DNA of 36,712 bases from Caldilineaceae bacterium (GTDB lineage: Bacteria > Chloroflexota > Anaerolineae > Caldilineales > Caldilineaceae), in the NCBI GenBank assembly GCA_026645575.1, contig JAPKMW010000109.1, positions 1 through 36,712 of the forward strand. The letters are read 5' to 3'. A program made the position numbers and the translations under genes. This document shows, piece by piece, positions 1-7,071 of this stretch. The number at the start of each line of letters is the position of its first letter. The first letter of the stretch is position 1. A model generated the notes under the pieces. It searched no databases. It saw only the letters and a list, made by a program, of their open reading frames with translations, and was not told the DNA's origin.

Positions 1-15
1 CACCCTCCTCCGAGG

Positions 16-710
16 GTCAGGAGTAGATGAATCCTCGTCAGAGGTCGGAGACGAAAATCCGGTGGTTTTGTAGCCCTCCATCACGGTTGTCAGGAGTAGA
101 TGAATCCTCGTCAGAGGTCGGAGACCATCATGATGGTCCCGAGAATGGCGAGGTACAGCGGCCGTCAGGAGTAGATGAATCCTCGTCAGAGGTCGGAGAC
201 CTGGAAAGCGGCTTGCGCGTGTGCGGCGGTGGCGGGGTCAGGAGTAGATGAATCCTCGTCAGAGGTCGGAGACTAGATCGGATTGCAGAGAATTTCGACT
301 GTGCCGCTCGTCAGGAGTAGATGAATCCTCGTCAGAGGTCGGAGACTCAGTAAAGACAGGATCAGGGTAGGTGTTGCCCGGGTCAGGAGTAGATGAATCC
401 TCGTCAGAGGTCGGAGACTTCGCTGCCGCTTCTTCTGCGGCCTTGCGCTCAAGGTCAGGAGTAGATGAATCCTCGTCAGAGGTCGGAGACCAATAGTAGT
501 CATAGAGCCTCCTTAATTGTAAAAATGGTCAGGAGTAGATGAATCCTCGTCAGAGGTCGGAGACTTTGTTCCGGATTGTTCACCGTAGGACAGTTGTCTG
601 GTCAGGAGTAGATGAATCCTCGTCAGAGGTCGGAGACGGGACGCTAACCGGGGTACTCGTTGCGGCAGCAGGCGTCAGGAGTAGATGAATCCTCGTCAGA
701 GGTCGGAGAC
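16..710 (+). CRISPR. CRISPR array, 10 repeats and 9 spacers, open at the left edge
   Basis: Ten perfectly identical 37-bp repeats begin at 16, 89, 164, 237, 310, 382, 454, 528, 601 and 674. Each starts GTCAGGAG and ends GGTCGGAGAC. The nine spacers are 35 to 38 bp and all differ. The 15 bases before position 16 look like the end of another spacer, so the array probably continues to the left. The repeat contains a short stem CCTC-GTCA-GAGG followed by exactly 8 nt (TCGGAGAC). This matches the 8-nt 5' handle of type I and III crRNAs, so I infer transcription on the + strand with the leader outside the window. A hairpin terminator at 862-896 fits that direction. No repeat is degenerate, and no cas gene is visible, so the type cannot be assigned from the window. 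Confidence 0.97.
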
Positions 711-1145
711 GTAGCGGCATTTCCAGGGGCGACCGGCAGCGGCGGTTGGGGTTGCGTAAGTCAGGATTGGGTGCTTGGTTGGGTGCGCTCAGTCCGCGCG
801 GGCAGTCGATCAGGGGCGCCAACGCTTGAGCGTATAAGAACACCTGCTTTGTCCGAAAATAAAAGGGCGCCAGGGTTAATCGCCCTGGCGCTCTTTCGTC
901 GCTTCCGCTTCTTCTTGTTGACCAGGCTCTGCATAAGCAACAAATAACGCAGTCGTCTGCTTCTGCAACCAATCCCACGGCTTCGACCACTGTCCTATGC
1001 TTGATCCTCTGTCTCTCTGTCTTTGTCAAAGTCTAAAAACAGGAGTACCGATGGTCGGATGGCAGGGAAACGCACAAAATTTTGAGCAAAAACGAAGAGT
1101 CCCAAGCGCCTATCGCGCCTTGCACTCTCCATCTTTGCCCAAGGA
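711..1145. other. gene-free stretch between CRISPR array and tRNA
   Basis: I see no convincing gene here. The first 150 bases are GC-rich and unlike a typical AT-rich CRISPR leader, which supports this being the trailer side. A strong hairpin lies at 862-896. Open frames on either strand run through the repeats or the hairpin and look like chance. Confidence 0.6.
862..896. terminator. rho-independent terminator, likely bidirectional
   Basis: Arms 862-875 and 883-896 pair over 14 bp with a single G-T wobble and a 7-nt loop. The A-run on the left and the T-run on the right are part of the stem, so it could work in both directions. It would end a + strand CRISPR transcript about 150 bases after the last repeat. 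Confidence 0.75.
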
Positions 1146-1217
1146 CTGGGGGACAGGGATTCGAACCCCAACTGGCTGATCCAGAGTCAGCTGTTCTGCC
1201 GATTAAACTATCCCCCA
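1146..1217 (-). tRNA. tRNA-Gln (anticodon CTG)
   Basis: The minus strand folds into a full cloverleaf of 72 nt. The acceptor stem is TGGGGGA with TCCCCCA, followed by discriminator G. The anticodon stem GCTGA/TCAGC closes the 7-nt loop CTCTGGA, placing anticodon CTG at + strand 1182-1184, which reads CAG (Gln). The T-arm carries TTCGAAT. CCA is not encoded. A G discriminator and a weak first pair are typical of tRNA-Gln. Such genes are common integration sites, but no flanking duplication is visible here. Confidence 0.95.
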
Positions 1218-1329
1218 ACGCCGTCGGTGCAACGTCCCTAAGCATACCGCAAGACAAGAAAAAGAGCAAATTGGAGGAGTAGCATTTGCTCTTAATTCTC
1301 GCCGCGTCGCTGATCGCAACCGTGGTCGT

Positions 1330-1737
1330 CTACATCATCCACCCCTTGATCCGTGCCACGCCCACTGCCACTAACAGGCCGGCAATCAGAAAACCCCAAA
1401 AGGCCAGTCGATATTTAGCCGCATCACTGGTCGCCCGTTTGGCGCGCGACCAACCAATATGAGATGCTGCCAATGCCAGCGTCATGGTAGTGGCATGTTC
1501 CCAGAAGTTAACGCTGCCCCGGGCATGAAACCAGGCAGTTGGAATGGGCGCCCAGAGGCCAATGCCAAGTAACCACTGAATTGTGATCACAATTGGGGTG
1601 GTCACACCCAAAATATGATCAAATCTCGACCATTTCTGATTGAGAAGGAGTCCGATCAAAAATTTGATAATCGCTACCACCAACACCAGTGTAACAATAT
1701 ACCACCACCCAAAATGCGATCCCTGCAATATTGACAT
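1330..1737 (-). CDS. small four-helix membrane protein, function unknown
   Basis: This 135-aa protein is almost entirely membrane-embedded. Hydrophobic segments lie near residues 10-32, 42-62, 78-95 and 108-130, separated by short charged turns (NQKWSRFD, SRAKRATSDAAK). Histidines occur near the second and third helices (AWFHARG, WEHATTM, SHIGW), which resembles small haem-binding membrane proteins, but that is only a resemblance. The ATG start at 1737 has a GGGA/AAGG ribosome site about seven bases upstream. It stands alone between the tRNA and a palindrome-rich gap, reading away from the sigma-factor cluster. I do not recognise a named family. Confidence 0.75.
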   Translation of the reverse strand: MSILQGSHFGWWYIVTLVLVVAIIKFLIGLLLNQKWSRFDHILGVTTPIVITIQWLLGIGLWAPIPTAWFHARGSVNFWEHATTMTLALAASHIGWSRAKRATSDAAKYRLAFWGFLIAGLLVAVGVARIKGWMM

Positions 1738-2190
1738 GTAACTTCCCTTCTCTGTATCACGAAACTACTCTTTTATCTACTGCAAGTAACTACCAAGCCG
1801 TCGCGCTCTGAGCCAGTCCATGACTGGTGATTCAGCCGCCAGTCATGGACTGGCTCAGAGCGGGCTTAGTAGTTACTATCTGTTCCAATCTTACGACAAA
1901 GAACCCAAATCAACCAAAACTCAACGTTTGGCACGCACGATTGCAACATAAAGCGGATGTTTATCCTACACATTTGCTCTATACTCAGATCGGAGAAGGG
2001 GAGAAGTGCGTGCATTGCCCCAGTCAGCACCTGTTCCAGCGTCACAACGCCAATGAACCAGAGCAGGATACGCACTCTTCCACCAAAGATGACGAAACGG
2101 ACAAAATCCGGTATGATACCACGATAACAGTTGCTGTGTTTACGAATCACGTAACACGAATCACGTATCATCCTAGTAGCAAGAAGCGGT
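1738..2190. other. gap between membrane protein and sigma factor
   Basis: This 450-base gap holds the 24-bp perfect palindrome at 1804-1862 and short ACGAATCACG repeats near its right end. Open frames of 101 and 168 codons cross it on opposite strands, but neither has a ribosome site or a recognisable domain, and I do not call them genes. Confidence 0.5.
1804..1862. repeat. 24-bp perfect inverted repeat, AGTC-palindrome family
   Basis: Arms 1804-1827 and 1839-1862 are exact reverse complements around an 11-nt loop. The arms read CGCTCTGAGCCAG then TCCATGACTGG. The core AGTCCATGACT and the GCTCAGAGCG flank recur with small changes at 11354-11440 and 19463-19595, so this is one member of a dispersed family. 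Confidence 0.9.
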
Positions 2191-2212
2191 ATGACTCAAC
2201 TTACGAATCACG
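2142..2212 (+). promoter_or_regulatory. three ACGAATCACG words around the sigma start
   Basis: ACGAATCACGTA occurs at 2142-2153 and 2156-2167, a 14-bp period. ACGAATCACG occurs again at 2203-2212, inside the first codons of the sigma factor gene. Direct repeats upstream of an ECF sigma gene could be regulator sites, but they could equally be a spreading short repeat. Function is unproven. Confidence 0.3.
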
Positions 2213-2787
2213 AATTGATCGAACGTTGTCGTCACGGCGATGCTGGCGCCTGGCAGCGACTGGTGCAACGCTATGTCCGCCTTGTCCACTCGGTGCCGGT
2301 GCGCTATGGACTGACGCCCGGCGAAGTCGATGATATTGGCCAAGAGGTCTTTCTGGCCCTGGCCCAACAACTCCATCAGATCGTCGATGCGGAGAGTCTG
2401 CCGGCTTGGCTACTCACCACCGCCCGTCGCGCCAGTTGGCGTACTATGCAGAAGCGCAAACAGGAGCAACCCCTCAGCGCCGTCGATCTGACCGATGCGG
2501 CAGTGGAAGAGAAACTGCAACCAGTCGGCACGCGCGCCCCCTCTATGGCCGAGCTATTGCAAGGCTGGCAACGGCAGGAAGCGCTGACCCAGGGCATGGC
2601 CACCCTAGGGGAGCGCTGTCGTGATCTACTCACCTTAATCTTTTTAGACCAACGGGAACCATCGTATGATGTGATTAGCGACGAACTGGCTATACCCAAA
2701 GGCAGCATTGGCCCTACGCGCAACCGCTGCCTTCAACAGTTGCGCACCATTCTCGAAGGTCTCGGTTACTCTGGTAGCGAAGCGTAA
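2191..2787 (+). CDS. ECF-type RNA polymerase sigma-70 factor
   Basis: This 198-aa protein has the two-domain layout of extracytoplasmic-function sigma factors. Region 2 spans about residues 8-80: DAGAWQRLVQRYVRLVHSV is followed by the core-binding stretch DDIGQEVFLALAQQ and the promoter-melting stretch LPAWLLTTARR. A linker with charged and proline residues leads to region 4 at about 125-190, with a helix-turn-helix ending in GSIGPTRNRCLQQLRTIL. It would redirect polymerase to a small regulon. The likely partner is the zinc-finger protein that starts 480 bases downstream; two palindromic elements now separate them. The ATG at 2191 lacks a strong ribosome site. The clusters downstream (CHAT protease, subtilase) are its natural candidate targets, which is inference. 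Confidence 0.9.
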   Translation: MTQLTNHELIERCRHGDAGAWQRLVQRYVRLVHSVPVRYGLTPGEVDDIGQEVFLALAQQLHQIVDAESLPAWLLTTARRASWRTMQKRKQEQPLSAVDLTDAAVEEKLQPVGTRAPSMAELLQGWQRQEALTQGMATLGERCRDLLTLIFLDQREPSYDVISDELAIPKGSIGPTRNRCLQQLRTILEGLGYSGSEA

Positions 2788-2916
2788 CTCGTCCCAGCCG
2801 GTTGTGAGTCACAGCCGCGCGGCGAGTGGAAGTTGTTTTTGGATGATTATGAAGCCGTGTGAGTGACGAGTGATGAGTGCTGCACAACTTGCTACGCGTC
2901 ACGTATTACACTAGAC

Positions 2917-3000
2917 CTTATTCCGATTTAATTTTTTACCAGTGTAGCGATTGATTGGTCAATAGCGCATTACCACTGGTGGAAATTAAATCCGAATAAG
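2917..3000. repeat. imperfect 27-bp inverted repeat with nested stem
   Basis: The left arm 2917-2944 (CTTATTCCGATTTAAT onward, ending ACCAGTG) matches the reverse complement of 2974-3000 with three mismatches and a one-base length difference. The roughly 30-base centre contains a smaller stem ATTGA-TTGG-TCAAT. It is AT-rich and ends in complementary CTTATTC/GAATAAG, like a small non-autonomous element. Confidence 0.75.
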
Positions 3001-3037
3001 CACTACTGTTCACTAAGTCTGTTGGGATTTTGGCGCC

Positions 3038-3103
3038 GGGCACGAAGGGTGGCAAACAAATTGGTCACACCGAAACCAATTGGTCTTGCCACCCTTCGTG
3101 CCC
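3038..3103. repeat. long inverted repeat with GTAGGGGC edge
   Basis: Arms 3038-3065 and 3075-3103 pair. The outer 18 bp are perfect (GGGCACGAAGGGTGGCAA), and an inner AATTGGT/ACCAATT segment extends the stem past one mismatch and a bulge. Immediately outside the right arm is CCCCTACGGG. The same CGTAGGGGC edge, read on the other strand, begins the palindrome at 8928, which suggests a common family. Confidence 0.8.
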
Positions 3104-3271
3104 CTACGGGAAATGCCGAAAGATTTGCTGAACACTGTACGCACCATATCGCCACATTGCAAACTCATGTATTTTCTGCGTAGGAAATGCACACCTCAGT
3201 CGTAGCAACAACGTACAAGTTGATCAAAGTTGATTATCGTGCAAATGGTTATGAAGTGTAGGGCAGACAAC

Positions 3272-3883
3272 ATGGCGCATATAAACGAAGAAATTCTCTA
3301 TCAACGGCTCCTGGACGGCAGTGTGCTAAGCGCAGATGAAGAGCAACACTTGGCCGACTGCGTCGCCTGTCAGGCGCAATGGGCCGCAGTGCAGACCCTG
3401 GGTCGGGAACTGCAAATTGCCAAGGCCAGCGTACCGTCGCCAGCCGCGCTGAACCGCTACTTTCAATTTTTTGACCAGGTCGAACAGGCGCTCTCGATAG
3501 CCCAACGCTTTACCGCCTTTATCACCGCCCAACTCCAGTGGGATGGCCGCCGCCAACCCGCTTGGCAAGGGGTGCGCAATACGCAAGTCGCCAGCTATCG
3601 GTTGCTTTACGGCGCCAAACAGGTGGAGATCGAGCTGCTGGTCGCCCCGCGCGAAGGGCGTTTTCAGATTGAGGGCGAAGTGGTGCCGCTGGCGGAACCG
3701 ACCACGCTGCTGCCGGCGCGCTGTGAATTGCAGGATATGCACAGCGCCGAAACCATCAATATCACCGATTGTCAGGCCAGCGGGCGCTTCCACCTGGGCA
3801 ATATCCCCACCGGGCGCTACCGCCTCTGTTTTGTGCCAACCAGCGGGCCGACCATTGTCATTGATGAACTGGAGTTGCAATAG
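3272..3883 (+). CDS. putative zinc-finger anti-sigma factor, no membrane segment
   Basis: A 203-aa protein. Near the N-terminus it has HLADCVAC, the H-x3-C-x2-C signature of the zinc-binding anti-sigma (ZAS/zf-HC2) domain, at about residues 26-33. A helical linker follows. The C-terminal half is beta-rich and ends with GRFHLGNIPTGRYRLCF, which resembles the carboxypeptidase-regulatory/prealbumin-like fold. I see no transmembrane helix, so it is probably cytosolic, unlike membrane-anchored anti-sigmas. I chose the ATG at 3272 because homology to ZAS proteins begins there; an in-frame ATG at 3230 is possible. Only two bases separate its stop from the CHAT gene, so the two are surely co-translated. 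It likely holds the sigma factor of 2191-2787; release by the CHAT protease is a hypothesis. Confidence 0.8.
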   Translation: MAHINEEILYQRLLDGSVLSADEEQHLADCVACQAQWAAVQTLGRELQIAKASVPSPAALNRYFQFFDQVEQALSIAQRFTAFITAQLQWDGRRQPAWQGVRNTQVASYRLLYGAKQVEIELLVAPREGRFQIEGEVVPLAEPTTLLPARCELQDMHSAETINITDCQASGRFHLGNIPTGRYRLCFVPTSGPTIVIDELELQ

Positions 3884-3885
3884 CA

Positions 3886-6800
3886 ATGACGCCGCTCTAC
3901 CCACCCTTGACAGAAGAGATGCTCGCCCAACTGAGGGGGATGGCGATGGCGGATGCCGTCGCCTTTTTGGCGCGCCACGATGCTATTGCCCCGGCCACGG
4001 TCGAACAACTGGCCGCCGTCGCCCTCACTGCTGCCGAAACTGCTGCACCACAGGCCGCTCACTGGCTGGCCATTGCCGATGCAGTGGAGGCGCGCTTGGG
4101 CAACGTTCCCGTTCGTCTGGCGCGGCTGGCCTATACACGCGCCCGTGTCGAGGTGCATCAAGGTGAATTGACCGCCGCCGAGGCTTCCTTACGACAGGCG
4201 CAAACCCTTTGGCAAAACGTCGGCGATCACGATAGTTACCACCGTTCCTTACTCGGCCTGACTCAGATTCTTGCCATGCAGGGGCGCTATGACGAAGCTG
4301 AAAACGCCGCCCGCACCGTTGTCGCCGCAGCCGATGCTATGCTGTCGCCCACCGATCCGGTCGCTGATCCCACCGATGACAGCGCCACTGCTGCCTTTGC
4401 GATCCTGATGCGGCGCGTGGCTGCGCGTCACAACCTGGCGACCTTGCTGCTCTACCAGGAGCGTCATGCTGAAGCGCTGGTTGAGCATACCCTTATTCGC
4501 CAACTTTTGACCACATCCGGCGTTACGGACGCGACCTTGACAGACGCCGCACAGCAGACCGAGTGGCTCAACAAACTGGCCCACAGCGATCTGAACCGGG
4601 CGACGGCGCTCACCTTTTTGGACCAACCCGTCGCTGCCGAAGCCGCGCTACAACAGGCGATTGCGCTCTTTACCCAAGCTGCTGACCCCATCAACCAGGG
4701 GCGCGCACGGACCAACTTGGGGCGGCTGGCCTTGCGCACTGGCCACTATGCCGCCGCGCTGGCCCACTTTGAAGCCGCTTTTCGTGATCTCCTGGGGCCA
4801 ACCACGACCATTGCTGGCGCCACTCTGGAACAGTTGCGCCCTGCTGACGAGTTGCTGCTCGAATATGCCACTGCCTGTCTCGCCATCAACCTGCTTCCTG
4901 AAGCGGGCCAGGCGTTGACCCAGTGCGAAACGCTCTTCCGCAGCGCCACCCAGCCCTATGAACTGGGCCAGACGCGCTACACCCAGGGGCTGCTCTTTTT
5001 GCGCACCCAACAGGCGATATTGGCGCAGACTGCCCTGACCGAAGCCGCCACTCTCTTTGCCGCCTTGGAAAATCATTTTTGGCTCAACCGCACCCGGTTG
5101 GCCCAGGCGACGCTTGCGTATAGCCAACAGCAGTATGTCCAAACGCGTCAATGGCTGGCCCTTTTACTGCCGATGAGGAACACGCCGCCGCAAACTGATG
5201 AGCCGGCGCTACATTGGGATCTCCTGGGCGAGGCTGAAGCGCGTCTGTTGCACATTCGTGTCGATCTTGCCGAAGGTGAGTTGGTAGCGGCTCAACAACA
5301 AGCGGCTTTGCTAATGGCCCTGCTGCAAAGCGATACGTCAGGGCCGGGAAGCGTCCTCACCTGGCCTCATCTCCAACTGCGGCTGCACCACCTGCTGGGC
5401 AAGATCGCCTACAGCGCCGGTGAGTACGCCACGGCGCGCGACCACTTCAAACAGGCCATTGTCCACTTGGAAGCGCAGCGCGCCACCTTGTTGGTGGAGG
5501 AGATCCGCAGCGCCTTTGTTGATGACAAGAGCGAACTCTACGCCGATCTGGTGCAGACGCTGCTGGCCATGCCCGCCACCGACAGCGCGACGACGGCGGC
5601 GATGGTGGCGGAAGCCTTTGCCGTGGTCGAACAATCCCGTTCGCGCGTACTCTTGGAACGGTTACAGGCTGCACTCGACGACACCACCCAAGTGGGCGTC
5701 GCTGAAACCACCGCGGCTACGCCCGATGATGCCGCCGAACAAGAGCGTTTGGCCGCATTGCGCGCCCAACTACACTGGCTCTACAACCAATTGATGGGGG
5801 AAAGCGGTCGCCGCCACCTGGGCGCGGCGATCAACCGCCAGTTGCAGGTGACGGAAGCCGCACTGCAACAGATCGAATGGCGACAATCGCCGCTCTTGGC
5901 CCAGGCGCAGGCGGTAGATCTGGCCGCCTTCCAAGCCGTCTTGGCGCCCGACCAACAGGCGATTGTCTATGCCGAGATCAACCAGGAACTGCTGGCCTTT
6001 TTGGTCGATCACACTTCCGTGCGCATCTACCGCCGGCTGACTACCCTGGGGGCACTCACCGCTGCCGTGGATGAGTTTCGCTTTCAGATGGGGCGGGTGG
6101 AGGTTGATCCCGATTATGTGGCGCGCCACAGTCAACGGCTGGAGAGTCGCCTACGCGCCGCGTTGCAGCAACTCTACAGCCTGTTGTTAGCGCCGCTCCG
6201 TCCTGCGCTTAGTGGGCACCGCTTGCTCTTTGTACCCTTTGGGCCGATCCACCGGTTGCCGCTCCACGCATTATGGGATGGCGACCACTATTTAATTGAA
6301 CAGACCGAATGCAGCTATGCGCCGAGCGCCAGTCTGGCCGTCTTCCGGCAAGCGCGCCATGGCTGCAAACCGTTGCAAGCGTGGACGGGCTTTGCCATTG
6401 CCGACCCGGCCATCCCGGCGGCCCGACGTGAAGTGGAGCGGGTCGCTCGTCACTTTTCCCGGCCCACCACCTACATGGAGGACGCGGCCAACCGTCCCAA
6501 CCTCTGGCAGGCCGCCGCCGAAAGTGACATTTTGCACCTGGCGACCCATGGTCTCTTCCGCCCAGACAACCCCTTCTTTTCGGCGTTGAAGCTGGCCGAT
6601 GGCTGGGTGGATGTGCGGGAACTCTATCGGTTGCCCTTGTCCGCCCGCTTGATTGTGTTGAGCGCCTGTGAAAGTGGCGTGGGCGAGATCGCTGGCGGTG
6701 ATGAGGTGGTCGGTCTGGCGCGTGGTTTTCTGGGCGCCGGGCGCGACCCGGCCGGGCGTGAACTGATCGCCAGTTTGTGGAATGTTCACGACGCCACGGC

Positions 6801-6948
6801 AGCGAATCTGATGGATCATTTCTATGGGGCGTTATTGGCAACCAGCCAGGGCCGACCCGCCACAGCGCTGCGCACCGCCCAATGTGAGGCGATTGCCCAG
6901 CGACAGCACCCCTATTATTGGGCGCCCTTTTTTGTGATCGGCGCGTAA
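3886..6948 (+). CDS. TPR-CHAT caspase-like protease
   Basis: A 1020-aa cytosolic protein. Residues about 80-560 form successive TPR-type helical pairs (for example QGELTAAEASLRQAQTLW, QGRYDEAENAARTV, TGHYAAALAHFEAAF). The C-terminal 330 residues are a CHAT domain, a caspase-clan peptidase fold. The catalytic histidine is His888 in LHLATHG and the catalytic cysteine is Cys928 in LSACESG, so the enzyme looks intact. After the cysteine, GGDEVVGLARGFLGAG is the usual CHAT sequence, followed by a slightly lengthened turn (RDPAGRE) before LIASLWNV. The TPRs should bind a trigger or substrate. CHAT proteases are known in type III-E CRISPR and in conflict systems. Here the gene follows a zinc-finger anti-sigma by two bases and precedes a secreted subtilase. 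The substrate is unknown. Confidence 0.93.
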   Translation: MTPLYPPLTEEMLAQLRGMAMADAVAFLARHDAIAPATVEQLAAVALTAAETAAPQAAHWLAIADAVEARLGNVPVRLARLAYTRARVEVHQGELTAAEASLRQAQTLWQNVGDHDSYHRSLLGLTQILAMQGRYDEAENAARTVVAAADAMLSPTDPVADPTDDSATAAFAILMRRVAARHNLATLLLYQERHAEALVEHTLIRQLLTTSGVTDATLTDAAQQTEWLNKLAHSDLNRATALTFLDQPVAAEAALQQAIALFTQAADPINQGRARTNLGRLALRTGHYAAALAHFEAAFRDLLGPTTTIAGATLEQLRPADELLLEYATACLAINLLPEAGQALTQCETLFRSATQPYELGQTRYTQGLLFLRTQQAILAQTALTEAATLFAALENHFWLNRTRLAQATLAYSQQQYVQTRQWLALLLPMRNTPPQTDEPALHWDLLGEAEARLLHIRVDLAEGELVAAQQQAALLMALLQSDTSGPGSVLTWPHLQLRLHHLLGKIAYSAGEYATARDHFKQAIVHLEAQRATLLVEEIRSAFVDDKSELYADLVQTLLAMPATDSATTAAMVAEAFAVVEQSRSRVLLERLQAALDDTTQVGVAETTAATPDDAAEQERLAALRAQLHWLYNQLMGESGRRHLGAAINRQLQVTEAALQQIEWRQSPLLAQAQAVDLAAFQAVLAPDQQAIVYAEINQELLAFLVDHTSVRIYRRLTTLGALTAAVDEFRFQMGRVEVDPDYVARHSQRLESRLRAALQQLYSLLLAPLRPALSGHRLLFVPFGPIHRLPLHALWDGDHYLIEQTECSYAPSASLAVFRQARHGCKPLQAWTGFAIADPAIPAARREVERVARHFSRPTTYMEDAANRPNLWQAAAESDILHLATHGLFRPDNPFFSALKLADGWVDVRELYRLPLSARLIVLSACESGVGEIAGGDEVVGLARGFLGAGRDPAGRELIASLWNVHDATAANLMDHFYGALLATSQGRPATALRTAQCEAIAQRQHPYYWAPFFVIGA

Positions 6949-6949
6949 C

Positions 6950-7036
6950 ACCCCCTCCTAGCCTTCCCTGGTAAGGGGAGGAACAGTTACGCCGTCAACG
7001 GTTCCCTCCCTTCACAGGCGAGGGCTAGGGTGGGGT
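6950..7036. repeat. imperfect inverted repeat, possible terminator
   Basis: Arms 6950-6984 and 7000-7036 pair imperfectly (CCCCTCCTAGCC against GGGCTAGGGTGGGG, and AAGGGGAGGAAC against GTTCCCTCCCTT) around a 15-base loop. It starts two bases after the CHAT stop codon. There is no T-run, so it is more likely a dispersed GC-rich palindrome than a simple terminator. Confidence 0.65.
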
Positions 7037-7071
7037 CCGTAATTAAGTTGTATGAAACGAGAAAGTAGCGT

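Larger units (their letters stand above)
2788..3271. other. gap between sigma and anti-sigma genes, two palindromic elements
   Basis: No gene is visible in 484 bases. Two unrelated long inverted repeats (2917-3000 and 3038-3103) fill the centre. Sigma and anti-sigma genes are usually contiguous, so these elements may have inserted between them. An ATG at 3230 opens an in-frame N-terminal extension of the next gene, but it has no ribosome site. Confidence 0.55.

Noticed and set aside
27..503. Short frames with a recurring SGVDESSSEVGD or LRPLTRIHLLLT peptide
   Set aside because: They are translations of the 37-bp CRISPR repeat, not a repeat protein.
760..796. Possible degenerate eleventh CRISPR repeat beginning GTCAGGATTGG
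   Set aside because: Only the first seven bases match, and the spacing (about 50 bp after the last repeat) does not fit the 35-38 bp spacers.
580..1029. 149-codon minus-strand frame
   Set aside because: It runs through two CRISPR repeats and the terminator hairpin; the repeat gives an artificial periodic peptide.
1827..2333. 168-codon plus-strand frame
   Set aside because: It starts inside the palindrome, overlaps the sigma factor out of phase, and has no domain or ribosome site.
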